Source of the DNA: Clostridium ganghwense
GTDB lineage: Bacteria > Bacillota > Clostridia > Clostridiales > Clostridiaceae
Direction of reading: 5' to 3'
Assembly: GCF_026735165.1 (NCBI RefSeq)
Contig: NZ_JAPQES010000006.1
Coordinates: forward strand, 249,529 to 313,528
Length of the DNA: 64,000 nt
Under the pieces are notes generated by a model. That model worked only from the letters and a program-made list of their open reading frames with translations, searched no databases and was not told the DNA's origin. Shown here piece after piece: positions 17,035-25,337 of this stretch (its first letter is position 1; every line of letters begins with the position of its first letter). The position numbers and the translations under genes are program-made.

Positions 17035-18012
17035 TTAATGTTTATTAATTTTAATCTTTACATTTTTCTCATTAGCAATTATTTCTGCTTCACCACCTAT
17101 TGGAAAAGTTATTTGTGGAGTTGTATGCCCAAAATTCACTTCAGCAATTACTGGTATATTGTTCAATATTGGTTTTGTTTTAACTATTTTATATAGTTGT
17201 TCTTTCGTAATTTTCATATCTACTTGGAATTTACCAAGTATTATTCCTTTTACTTTATCAAAATTAGGTTGATGAATTAAAGATTGTAAATCTCTATCAA
17301 AAGTTTCTGGTGAACTTAGATCATCATCTTCTATAAATAAAACTACATCTTCTAAGTCAGGCATATATTTTGTACCTTGTAAAAGATTAAATGTACATAG
17401 ATTTCCACCAATTATTTTCCCTTTAGCAGTTCCTTCATTAATTACTTCATATCCTTCATTTTCAAAAAAAACTCTATTCTCTTGGTCCAAATACCAAGAA
17501 TCATCACTCCATTGTTTTGATGGCTCAACTTCAAACTCAGTTTCTTCCATTAAACATTTTTTAAAATATTCTTTTGTATATTCTATACCTTTTTTCATTC
17601 CAAAGCTTGAAAAATGCGGGCCAGAGTATGTAATTAAACCTGTCATTTTATAAATGGCATTACTTAAAGCAGTTATATCTGAATAACCACATATTATTTT
17701 AGGATTATTTTTTATGATTTCAAAATCTATATAATCTAATAACTGATTAGAATTATAGCCCCCAATAACTGTTAGTATTGCCTTAACATTTTTATCTAAA
17801 AAGGCTTCATGTAAGTCATCAATTCTAGATTTTATTGATGAAGAACAAAACTCATCGATTTCTTCACAATTCTTAGAAAAACTCACTTTGAATCCCATGT
17901 CTTCTAAGGTTTTAACTGCTATTTCTTTTGATTCATCATTCATTATACTTAAACTTCTTGCTGGAGCAATAACTCTTATTTCATCACCAAATTTTAATTT
18001 ATTAGCTAACAT
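17035..18012 (-). CDS. S66-family peptidase (LD-carboxypeptidase / MccF-like)
   Basis: This 325-residue cytoplasmic protein has the S66 family order. The nucleophile Ser is in GYSDITAL (about residue 111), the catalytic Glu in LFIEDDDLSSPETFDRDL, and the His in FGHTTPQITFPIGG. S66 enzymes cut L,D-tetrapeptides of peptidoglycan for recycling (LdcA) or inactivate peptide-nucleotide antibiotics such as microcin C (MccF). The long insertion with the EDDDLSS motif is more like the MccF branch, but this cannot be settled by eye. It is a single gene; GGGGAA precedes the ATG. Confidence 0.85.
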   Translation of the reverse strand: MLANKLKFGDEIRVIAPARSLSIMNDESKEIAVKTLEDMGFKVSFSKNCEEIDEFCSSSIKSRIDDLHEAFLDKNVKAILTVIGGYNSNQLLDYIDFEIIKNNPKIICGYSDITALSNAIYKMTGLITYSGPHFSSFGMKKGIEYTKEYFKKCLMEETEFEVEPSKQWSDDSWYLDQENRVFFENEGYEVINEGTAKGKIIGGNLCTFNLLQGTKYMPDLEDVVLFIEDDDLSSPETFDRDLQSLIHQPNFDKVKGIILGKFQVDMKITKEQLYKIVKTKPILNNIPVIAEVNFGHTTPQITFPIGGEAEIIANEKNVKIKINKH

Positions 18013-18180
18013 TTTAATTCCCCTTTCAAAAATAATTTTTTGAATTCTTTAGTTCATTTTTCACTTCATTCTCTTAATTATTGTATTTAATTATATATTA
18101 AATTATATAGAAGAACAATATTAAGCATAGTACATAAAACTTTTTATTTCATTACATATATTTTTATAATTTGTAAATAA

Positions 18181-18208
18181 AAAAAGTGCTAATAAATTAG
18201 CACTTTTT
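18181..18208 (-). terminator. Terminator after the 18233-18442 gene
   Basis: AAAAAGTGCTAA pairs with TTAGCACTTTTT around a four-base loop. It lies 25 bases past the stop of the leftward small membrane gene. Confidence 0.85.
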
Positions 18209-18232
18209 CATAGTATATTATAATTTTAAAAT

Positions 18233-18442
18233 CTATTTAGTAATTTTAAAACATTTTTTTAGAATTAGTAGGATAACTAAACTTATAATCATCCAAGTTC
18301 CAAAATCTATAGTAAATTTTATTATGTTAAAAGGTTCACTGAAAATTGAATAGTTAAAATCAGTTAGTTTAAATATTCCTCTTGATACTATATAAGCAAA
18401 TATAACTGTTATTATTTCTAATGAACGCTCACTAATTTTCAT
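18233..18442 (-). CDS. Small hypothetical membrane protein
   Basis: This 69-residue protein has two hydrophobic segments (about residues 8-24 and 45-62) and a basic C-terminus. AGGTGGTGAAA precedes the ATG. It is followed by a clear terminator. It lies 44 bases downstream of another small membrane gene, so the two may be co-transcribed. No family is recognised. Confidence 0.5.
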   Translation of the reverse strand: MKISERSLEIITVIFAYIVSRGIFKLTDFNYSIFSEPFNIIKFTIDFGTWMIISLVILLILKKCFKITK

Positions 18443-18486
18443 ACAAATTTCACCACCTATTATCTATTGAATTTTAAATATTCCTA

Positions 18487-18741
18487 TTAAAATTCTGTTC
18501 TTTTATTTTTATTAATTAATTTGTATAAAAAATATGCAATTGCTCCTGTAATGAAATTAGATTGAATGCCTCTATGCAGCATATTTTCTTGGAATGACAT
18601 TTTTTCATACATCTCACCTTGTGTCATATTTAACTCTTTTTGTCTCTTATCCATTGCTTCAATATATTTATATTGAGCCACTACCATTAATCCAAGTGTA
18701 ATAACTATGATACCCACTAAAAAACAAACAATTAAGTCCAT
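18487..18741 (-). CDS. Small hypothetical membrane protein
   Basis: This 84-residue protein has an N-terminal transmembrane helix (about residues 3-22), a helical charged segment with MDKRQKELNMTQGEMYEKMS, and a second hydrophobic segment near the C-terminus. GGGGAGAG precedes the ATG. Probably co-transcribed with the next small gene to the left. Function unknown. Confidence 0.5.
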   Translation of the reverse strand: MDLIVCFLVGIIVITLGLMVVAQYKYIEAMDKRQKELNMTQGEMYEKMSFQENMLHRGIQSNFITGAIAYFLYKLINKNKRTEF

Positions 18742-18952
18742 GTTTATCTCTCCCCTATATATGATTTAAATAAATCTGATTAATGATTTTTTGCATCTTA
18801 TTTGGATGTTGAATTTATTATATTATATAGTTTTAATAAACTCAAATAACGTTTTCAATACCATTTATCTGAATTTCTTGTATTTTTGAGAAAAACATGT
18901 TGTTTTCTTCCTTTTGCTTTTAATATTGCTTATTTTCTATGATCTTCATTAT

Positions 18953-19288
18953 TCATATATAATTATCATTTGGATAGTCTTTATATCTCAATCTTGTTCC
19001 ACAATAAGGACAATGAGTAATATCATCCATATCCCCATGTCTAATAGCAAAATTTCTTTCGCACTTAGGACACTTCCAATATATTAAATCTAAAACTATA
19101 GATATAATAAATGAAATCATTATACTTGCTATTGCAAAAAATCCGCCTACCTTTGTATCAAATATAGTGCTGAAAACAACCCATATGGGGAAAGAAATCA
19201 CAATACCCCCATATAAAAAATAAATAGCAATTGCTCTATATTTAAAAACCTTTTTTCCTTCTGTTATAAATCTTTCTTCATCACTCAA
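18953..19288 (-). CDS. Membrane protein with a C-terminal zinc ribbon
   Basis: This 111-residue protein has two transmembrane helices (about residues 18-38 and 45-68). A zinc ribbon follows, with knuckles CPKC and CPYC 20 residues apart. Such small zinc-ribbon membrane proteins are common and uncharacterised. The start is TTG, with AGGTGAT upstream; no ATG start with a better site exists. It is transcribed away from the divergent YgjV-like gene. Confidence 0.6.
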   Translation of the reverse strand: MSDEERFITEGKKVFKYRAIAIYFLYGGIVISFPIWVVFSTIFDTKVGGFFAIASIMISFIISIVLDLIYWKCPKCERNFAIRHGDMDDITHCPYCGTRLRYKDYPNDNYI

Positions 19289-19399
19289 ATACTATCACCT
19301 ACCTTTTAAAATAATCAAATAACTATTCAAAGTAATTACATAATAAAATCTATTCATACAAATTATATTTATAAATAGTTTTTTGATAGGAGGCATACA

Positions 19400-20035
19400 A
19401 TGAATATTAACTGGTTAGAATGGTTGGGTTATTTAGCTTCACTTCTTGTTCTAATATCTCTATTAATGAATTCCATAATAAAGCTAAGGTGGATTAATTT
19501 ATTAGGTTCTGGTATATTTTCTCTTTATGGATTCTTAATTGGTGCATTACCAGTAGGATTTATGAATCTTGGTATTGTCTTAATAAACATATATCATCTT
19601 ATAAAGATATATCGATCTAAGGAGTACTTTAAGATTCTTTCTATTGAAGGTAACTCTCAGTATTTTGATTACTTCCTAGACTTTTATAAAAATGAGATTG
19701 AAAAATACTCTGATAAGGCTAAATTTAATATTAGTAATTTCGATGTGAGCTTTTTTATCTTAAGAAATATGGTGCCAGCAGGACTATTTATAGGTTCACG
19801 TTATAATGAAGATACTCTTAATGTAGAGCTTGATTTTGTTATACCAGAATACAGAGATTTTAAAATTGGCACATATGTGTTTGAACATAATAAACACTAT
19901 TTTATAGATAAAGGTTATTCTAAATTTATAAGTTTTTCATCAAAAGATGAGCATATTGAATACTTAAAGAAAATGGGGTTTAAAGAAAGTGTAGAGAATG
20001 ATCGCAAATGTTTTATAAAATCAATAAATATCTAA
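19400..20035 (+). CDS. YgjV-family membrane domain fused to an acetyltransferase-like domain
   Basis: This 211-residue protein combines two parts. Residues 5-72 have three membrane segments with WLGYLASLLVLISLLMNSI and GSGIFSLYGFLIGALPVGF, matching the YgjV family. Residues about 75-211 resemble a GNAT-like fold: a FVIPEYRDFKIGTYVFE stretch in the acetyl-CoA-binding position and a C-terminal EYLKKMGFKE motif. Whether the second domain is active cannot be judged. AGGAGG precedes the ATG. It is divergent from the zinc-ribbon gene and convergent with the PIN gene. Confidence 0.7.
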   Translation: MNINWLEWLGYLASLLVLISLLMNSIIKLRWINLLGSGIFSLYGFLIGALPVGFMNLGIVLINIYHLIKIYRSKEYFKILSIEGNSQYFDYFLDFYKNEIEKYSDKAKFNISNFDVSFFILRNMVPAGLFIGSRYNEDTLNVELDFVIPEYRDFKIGTYVFEHNKHYFIDKGYSKFISFSSKDEHIEYLKKMGFKESVENDRKCFIKSINI

Positions 20036-20041
20036 CTTTTA

Positions 20042-20079
20042 AAAGATAACAAAGTTCAAAATAGAACTTTGTTATCTTT
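20042..20079. terminator. Bidirectional terminator overlapping the PIN gene 3' end
   Basis: AAAGATAACAAAGTTC (20042-20057) pairs perfectly with 20064-20079 around AAAATA. The last codons of the leftward PIN gene lie inside the stem. It serves both convergent genes. Confidence 0.85.
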
Positions 20080-20562
20080 ATTTATAACTACATTAAACGT
20101 CTTTAAATCACATAGAAATTCATTGAAAGTTAAAACTCTTGAATGGTCTAATATAATCTTTGCACTATTGACCATCTTTTTATCTTGGGTAACTAATGTA
20201 TATTGTTTATAATTTTCACAGATACAAATAAGATTATAGTCATTTCTAGAGAGTTTATTGCCATTTATAGAATACATATGTTTATTGACATCATGCTTAA
20301 TACAAACATTAGGTTTACAAATTTCTGCAAAATCAACTGCATCCTCATTAATTATATGTCCCAATAATTTTAGAAATTTATCTGTAAGTACTGGTACTCC
20401 ATTAACTTCTCTAAATTCTTTTATAGATAATTCTGCAGCTATATGATGATAAATCTTAAAATCAATTTCATCATTACCTTCCATAGCTTCAAATAAGTCA
20501 GGATATTCATTCCATATTTTTATAACTATATTAGTATCTAATAGGTATTCTTTATTAACCAT
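20056..20562 (-). CDS. PIN-domain-like protein
   Basis: This 168-residue protein begins with EYLLDTNIVIKIWNEYPDLF, the first acidic motif of PIN ribonuclease folds. NDYNLICICE and TLVTQDKKM later match the remaining conserved acidic positions, as in DUF4411-type proteins. PIN proteins are often toxins of toxin-antitoxin pairs that cleave RNA with Mg2+, but no antitoxin gene is visible next to it. The last codons are embedded in the terminator shared with the YgjV-like gene. AAGGAG precedes the ATG. Confidence 0.65.
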   Translation of the reverse strand: MVNKEYLLDTNIVIKIWNEYPDLFEAMEGNDEIDFKIYHHIAAELSIKEFREVNGVPVLTDKFLKLLGHIINEDAVDFAEICKPNVCIKHDVNKHMYSINGNKLSRNDYNLICICENYKQYTLVTQDKKMVNSAKIILDHSRVLTFNEFLCDLKTFNVVINKDNKVLF

Positions 20563-20581
20563 GTTATTTTTCTCCTTATAA

Positions 20582-21946
20582 TCAACAACTTAGGTTTTTA
20601 TAGTTTATATCCTTTCTTATATTACCCAATAAGTTATCATTTATTTTAATTAAATACATACCTACAATAAATGTAATACATTCAGCAAATGGAACTGTAA
20701 GCCATACTCCACTCATTCCTATAATTATAGGAAGTATATTTATACCTAAAATTATAAATACTATTCCTCTGCTTGCTGCTATTATAATAGATCCTTTAGC
20801 ATCTCCTATAGCTGTAAAATACCCTGAATTAATTATGTTATATCCACACATTAAAAAGGAAAATGCATATATTTTTGATCCATCTACTGCTAAATTTAAC
20901 ACCTCTTTGTTTCCACTTACAAACATTGATACTAATTGCTTTCCAAATAAAAATAATATAAAGAATAGTATTACTCCAACAATTAAATTTATCTTTGTTG
21001 CTAGCTTTAGTGTACCATTTACTCTATCATATTTTTTGTATCCGTAATTATAGCTAAGTATAGGTCCTATTCCATCTGATATACCAAACATTATAAATGT
21101 TCCAAATTGAGATACATAATTTATTGTTGTAAATGCTGCAACCCCAGCTTCCCCAGCTATTTTCATGAATGCCATATTAAACACATATGCAGTTGTTGCT
21201 ATTGCAATTGCAGTTACTCCTTCTGATGAACCATTATATGCCATTGGTACTATTGTTGATTTATCAAATTTACCACTAAATATATTTACTATATTCTTTT
21301 TATTTAACATAGGACGTACTACTATAAAAAATGCTGATACATATGCTACTCCTGTAGCAAAGGCTGCTCCTTTTATTCCTAAACCTAGTTGTTTTACAAG
21401 TGTATAATTCAAACAAATATTAGTAGCTAAACTTAAAATCATACCCTTTAAATACAATTCTGGTTTTCCTACTACTCTATCAATAAATCCAAATAGAAAC
21501 ATTAAAGACATTACGGGTGCAAATACAGCTATAGTTTTTACATATGTTGATACACCATCTAATAATACTTCATTTGCACCTAATAATACTGCAATTTCTC
21601 TATTAAATAATCTTCCAGTTATTGCTATAATTAAAGATATTATTATAATACATATAAGTGCTGTTTTGAATATATTTTGTGCTTCTTCTTTTTTACCTTC
21701 TCCCAAACTTCTTCCTATGAAGCTTAGAGAACCTACACTTATTATCATACTACAGCCTATTATTACCTGCATAAATGGCTGAACTAAATTGGCACAAGCC
21801 AGTGCATTTTGTCCAACAAAATTTCCTAAGAATATCCCATCTACTATAGTTTGCGCACCTGCTATTACCATAGAGATTATTGCTGGAATTGAATACTTAA
21901 TAAATAATTTAGATATTTTTTCACTTCCTAATATATTTTCACTCAT
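20582..21946 (-). CDS. MATE-family multidrug efflux transporter
   Basis: This 454-residue protein has twelve predicted membrane helices in two related halves and the MATE N-terminus FIKYSIPAIISMVIAGAQTI followed by VDGIFLGNFVG. MATE pumps export cationic drugs or metabolites using Na+ or H+ gradients. The gene lies behind a promoter with the 19-bp spacer typical of MerR control, which sits between it and the merR-like gene; a hairpin lies in its leader. GGAGGTAGAG precedes the ATG. The substrate cannot be inferred. Confidence 0.9.
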   Translation of the reverse strand: MSENILGSEKISKLFIKYSIPAIISMVIAGAQTIVDGIFLGNFVGQNALACANLVQPFMQVIIGCSMIISVGSLSFIGRSLGEGKKEEAQNIFKTALICIIIISLIIAITGRLFNREIAVLLGANEVLLDGVSTYVKTIAVFAPVMSLMFLFGFIDRVVGKPELYLKGMILSLATNICLNYTLVKQLGLGIKGAAFATGVAYVSAFFIVVRPMLNKKNIVNIFSGKFDKSTIVPMAYNGSSEGVTAIAIATTAYVFNMAFMKIAGEAGVAAFTTINYVSQFGTFIMFGISDGIGPILSYNYGYKKYDRVNGTLKLATKINLIVGVILFFILFLFGKQLVSMFVSGNKEVLNLAVDGSKIYAFSFLMCGYNIINSGYFTAIGDAKGSIIIAASRGIVFIILGINILPIIIGMSGVWLTVPFAECITFIVGMYLIKINDNLLGNIRKDINYKNLSC

Positions 21947-21970
21947 TTACTCTACCTCCAAAAGAATATA

Positions 21971-22007
21971 AAAAACATCCAGTACTTATATACTGACTAT
22001 GTTTTTT
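21971..22007 (-). terminator. Leader hairpin upstream of the MATE gene
   Basis: On the minus strand AAAAACAT and CAGTA pair with TACTG and ATGTTTTT, with small bulges, followed by a T-run. It lies between the MerR-type promoter and the MATE ATG. It could be the merR terminator, an attenuator of the efflux gene, or both. Confidence 0.55.
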
Positions 22008-22020
22008 TCTAACGGAGTAG

Positions 22021-22051
22021 ATTATAAACCTTTGTGTTACACAAAAGTCAA
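22021..22051 (-). promoter_or_regulatory. MerR-type promoter (19-bp spacer) for the MATE gene
   Basis: On the minus strand TTGACT (22051-22046) and TATAAT (22026-22021) are separated by 19 bases. The spacer carries the perfect dyad TTTGTGTTACACAAA in reverse-complement symmetry (22031-22045). MerR activators bind such dyads and untwist the over-long spacer. The -35 box overlaps the stop codon of the merR-like gene. Confidence 0.85.
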
Positions 22052-22875
22052 TATTTTTTTACAGGTATTTGTATTTCGAATAATACTTCTTCACTTTGAT
22101 CTGTAACACTAATGTCTATTTGAACAATTTGAAGGACATCACCACATACTCTATACCCCTCTTTCTTAATATATTCAATCATTTCTTGCAAATTAACTTC
22201 CATATCCCAAATAGTTCCTTTATAATACATGCAAGCATAAGTACCTTTAGGAATTTTTTTAATATACTTTTCATCAATGTTCTCTTTATCTTTAATAAAA
22301 AGAAACATAACAACTGATTCTGTGTACTTATTAGACTCTATGTCCTTTTGTTTTCTAATTGTTCCATAGCGATTACTTGCAACTATAGGTGATATTTCTT
22401 TTAATGCATTCTCTAATTCAATACATGCATAACCTAAGTCAATCTCATTTTTTATAGATTTATCAAAAGTAACTATTTCTCTTTCTTTAATTTCTTTAAT
22501 AACTATATCGTGAAAATCTGATACCTGAGAAATATCTTCTAAGTGTTTAATTTTTTCACCAATACTTTCTTCTAATTGTTGTAATTCTTTAATTCTCTTT
22601 CTAAGTTCATTATGTTTATCTTTTAATATATTGAAAGACTGTTTTAAATTTCTATTATTAAAGTACTTCTTAATTTCATCAATACTCATGCCTAGTTGAC
22701 GAAGCTCTTTAATGGTTCCTAATTCTTCATGCTGTAAAATAGAATAGTATCTATATCCAGTTTTAGGATCTATTTTAATAGGCTTAAGTAAACCTATTCT
22801 ATCATAGTGTCTTAATGTTTCAGTAGTAACATTTCTTAGTTTTGCGAATTCGCCAATTGATAGTTTATCTTTCAC
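22048..22875 (-). CDS. MerR-family regulator with GyrI-like effector domain (BmrR type)
   Basis: This 275-residue protein has a MerR winged helix at residues 5-73 (IGEFAKLRNVTTETLRHYDR and GYRYYSI), a coiled-coil dimer helix at about 80-115, and a C-terminal GyrI/SOUL-like ligand-binding domain from 120 to the end. The layout matches BmrR, which senses cationic drugs and activates efflux. The MATE gene directly downstream with a 19-bp-spacer promoter is the obvious target. The start is GTG with AGGTGAG upstream. Confidence 0.9.
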   Translation of the reverse strand: MKDKLSIGEFAKLRNVTTETLRHYDRIGLLKPIKIDPKTGYRYYSILQHEELGTIKELRQLGMSIDEIKKYFNNRNLKQSFNILKDKHNELRKRIKELQQLEESIGEKIKHLEDISQVSDFHDIVIKEIKEREIVTFDKSIKNEIDLGYACIELENALKEISPIVASNRYGTIRKQKDIESNKYTESVVMFLFIKDKENIDEKYIKKIPKGTYACMYYKGTIWDMEVNLQEMIEYIKKEGYRVCGDVLQIVQIDISVTDQSEEVLFEIQIPVKKY

Positions 22876-22937
22876 TTTTTCTCACCTTCTCCTAATCCTA
22901 TATATAGTTTACTATATTTTTTCGTAGATTGTGGCTC

Positions 22938-24296
22938 TTAGTGAAACACCTGTTTTATTAGAAAGTTATTATCATCAATATCCTCATCGCTATATATACT
23001 CATGATATAGCTCTTTATAAAGCTAGGTTTAGCTTCCTCCCATAGCTTAAATCCTTCTGAATTTATAATTTCCTGTGTATTATTGTCTGTACCTTCAAAA
23101 TATTTTACATTCACTTTTTTAAAAGTTTCTGCCATTAAATTTTTTTGCCTATCATCATAATTTTTATCTTCTTTTAAAAATTTATAAGCCATATCATACC
23201 CTTTATCCGCAAAAAAAGTATAGGAATATTTCTTAAATTCATTTAAATTCTTATCAAGTATTCCCTTTTCTTTAGACCACCCTTCTACATCAACAAATGC
23301 AGTACTATAATTATACGAATTTAACTCAGGAGAGTAGTCAAGGATTCCATATTGCTGTGGATACACTGAAAGTGAGCTTGTTGCAATATCAAAAAACTTT
23401 TCAGATACATTTGATTTACTAATTTTTTCATATGAACTTATGTCCTGAATATGAACATGTCCACTTAATGCTAAATTCAAACCTAGGTCTGAAAATTTTT
23501 CTAACACTTCTTTATTATTGTTAATTGTAAAACCTGCTCTGATAATCTTACTATGATCTAATAAGTTATGATGCATCACTGTAATAATTTTTGCATCATT
23601 TTCTTTTGCTAATTCACTACATTCTTGTATCCACTCAAAGGTTTCATCTTTAATCATCCCATCTGTTTGGGGTTGACCATACTTTTGATTATCTGAATAT
23701 TTATTTGTATCAAGCATTAATAGCCATGTATCCTCTGAGGGAGCTGCAAGATAACTTAATGTATGTTTATCTTTTGAAATAGCTTCATTATATCCAAAAT
23801 TGTTATAAATCTTACTAAAGTCTTTATCAGTTATAGTATCTACAAAATATCTTTTATTGTCTTTAAATCCTAATGCCCATGGATTCAATATATCATGATT
23901 GCCAGGAATTACATAGACAGAGATTCCCATCTCTTCAATCTTATTTAACTTCTCTGCTAACTCAATATGACTTTGTTTTTCTCCATTATTTGTTAAATCA
24001 CCACTAATTATCAAAATCTCTGGTTTCTTCTGTTCAATATCATTTATAAAAGCTTCTAATATTTCATCTATATAATTTAGCTGTTTCCCATCTCCATCAA
24101 TAAAAAATTTCTGAAATGCTTCACCCTCATCTCTTAAACCTTCAGCTAAGTAGTGAATATCATTTGTTACAAAAAACGTGATTTTTTCACCAGATTTAAA
24201 TTTCGGAGATATAGTCATTTGTGTATTATTAGTACATCCGGTTAGAATGAGAATAATAAAACCTATAGTTATTAATAACCTTTTGTAAGTATTCAT
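22938..24296 (-). CDS. Metallophosphoesterase lipoprotein
   Basis: This 452-residue protein has a lipobox ILTGC with the lipidated Cys at residue 21, so it is anchored outside the membrane. The calcineurin-like phosphoesterase motifs follow in order: NDIHYL (about 45), GDLTNNGE (about 98), GNHD (about 131), MHHN and GHVH. These bind a dinuclear metal centre. The C-terminal 150 residues are an extra helical domain. The substrate is unknown. AGGAGG precedes the ATG. It is monocistronic. Confidence 0.85.
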   Translation of the reverse strand: MNTYKRLLITIGFIILILTGCTNNTQMTISPKFKSGEKITFFVTNDIHYLAEGLRDEGEAFQKFFIDGDGKQLNYIDEILEAFINDIEQKKPEILIISGDLTNNGEKQSHIELAEKLNKIEEMGISVYVIPGNHDILNPWALGFKDNKRYFVDTITDKDFSKIYNNFGYNEAISKDKHTLSYLAAPSEDTWLLMLDTNKYSDNQKYGQPQTDGMIKDETFEWIQECSELAKENDAKIITVMHHNLLDHSKIIRAGFTINNNKEVLEKFSDLGLNLALSGHVHIQDISSYEKISKSNVSEKFFDIATSSLSVYPQQYGILDYSPELNSYNYSTAFVDVEGWSKEKGILDKNLNEFKKYSYTFFADKGYDMAYKFLKEDKNYDDRQKNLMAETFKKVNVKYFEGTDNNTQEIINSEGFKLWEEAKPSFIKSYIMSIYSDEDIDDNNFLIKQVFH

Positions 24297-24447
24297 ATTA
24301 CCTCCTAATATATTAATTATTTCAATAATATCAAAATTTATTATCTATAATTAATTCTATTAGTATTTTTCATAATTCTATAGGTAAGTTTGGTTTTAAA
24401 AACTATAAAAATGGCACCTATTACTATTTAATTAATTGTATATAAAA

Positions 24448-24469
24448 AAACAGACTCAAAAGTCTGTTT
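24448..24469 (-). terminator. Terminator after the 24477-25067 gene
   Basis: AAACAGACT pairs with AGTCTGTTT around CAAA, with a T-run on the minus strand. It begins eight bases past the stop codon. Confidence 0.85.
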
Positions 24470-24476
24470 CTCTTTT

Positions 24477-25067
24477 TTAATTCCAAAGTGCAGGTTCTTC
24501 ATAAAATTCCCAACGCACTATTTTATTTTCTGAATTAAAATAAATATTTAAATATAAATCATTAGATACGCGTTCATGATATCCATAATAAGAATAGTAA
24601 TATGCAATAGTTTGGTCCAAATCTCCCTCATTTTTATATTTTGTAAAAGAGTATTCGCCTAGAAGATTCTCTACTTCCTTTGCAGTCATATTCTTTTTTA
24701 AGTGTTTTTTTGTTAAGTCATCTATCATAAAATGTCTAATAGACGGATTGTTCTTCCACTTTTCTGATGAAAAATTAGTATATTGTTTGCATACCATTTC
24801 ATTAGCACCAATAATTATTATTAAGCCAATTACAGCTCCTATTATTGATGCTTTTCTGATATGTTTTTTATATTTCAACATAACAAAAATATTTGAAATT
24901 ACCATTGTTATCAACGGAATAAAAATTACTGCATCGTCTAAAAAATACTCTCCAGTTCTAATAAAAATAATGTAAAAAAACACTAAAAACAAACTAGCTA
25001 CATAAATACATATCTCTCTAAGTATAATTGGAAGTATTCTTATACAATCTTTTATTAATTTAATCAC
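24477..25067 (-). CDS. Hypothetical membrane protein with a BamE/SmpA-like tail
   Basis: This 196-residue protein has three hydrophobic segments in its first 95 residues. A soluble C-terminal domain follows with NMTAKEVENLLGEYSFTKY and YLNIYFNSENKIVRWEF, reminiscent of the small BamE-like fold that occurs in many Firmicute membrane proteins. Role unknown. The GTG at 25067 is chosen for the GGAGGTGG directly upstream; longer in-frame starts exist but lack such a site. Confidence 0.55.
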   Translation of the reverse strand: MIKLIKDCIRILPIILREICIYVASLFLVFFYIIFIRTGEYFLDDAVIFIPLITMVISNIFVMLKYKKHIRKASIIGAVIGLIIIIGANEMVCKQYTNFSSEKWKNNPSIRHFMIDDLTKKHLKKNMTAKEVENLLGEYSFTKYKNEGDLDQTIAYYYSYYGYHERVSNDLYLNIYFNSENKIVRWEFYEEPALWN

Positions 25068-25260
25068 AACCACCTCCATATTGGATATTAAAATGTCAAT
25101 CCATTGTTTTCTAGATCTCCTACACAAAATCCAAAGTATATCCTATACCCTTATAATTGTAAATAGTAGATTAATAGCACTTATAGACACTTCTTAATAA
25201 TAACTTAAAAATTTAGATACAATTCTTTAATCTTAAAAAAATAATAAATGTTAAAACAAA

Positions 25261-25300
25261 ATAAATTTCCACCCCCTTTAATCATAGGGTGGAAATTTAT
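25261..25300 (-). terminator. Terminator after the TolB-like gene
   Basis: ATAAATTTCCACCC pairs with GGGTGGAAATTTAT around a 12-base loop, with a T-rich tail on the minus strand. Confidence 0.8.
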
Positions 25301-25337
25301 AAATAATTCTATATTTTGTTTTTTTATATTCCTTTCA

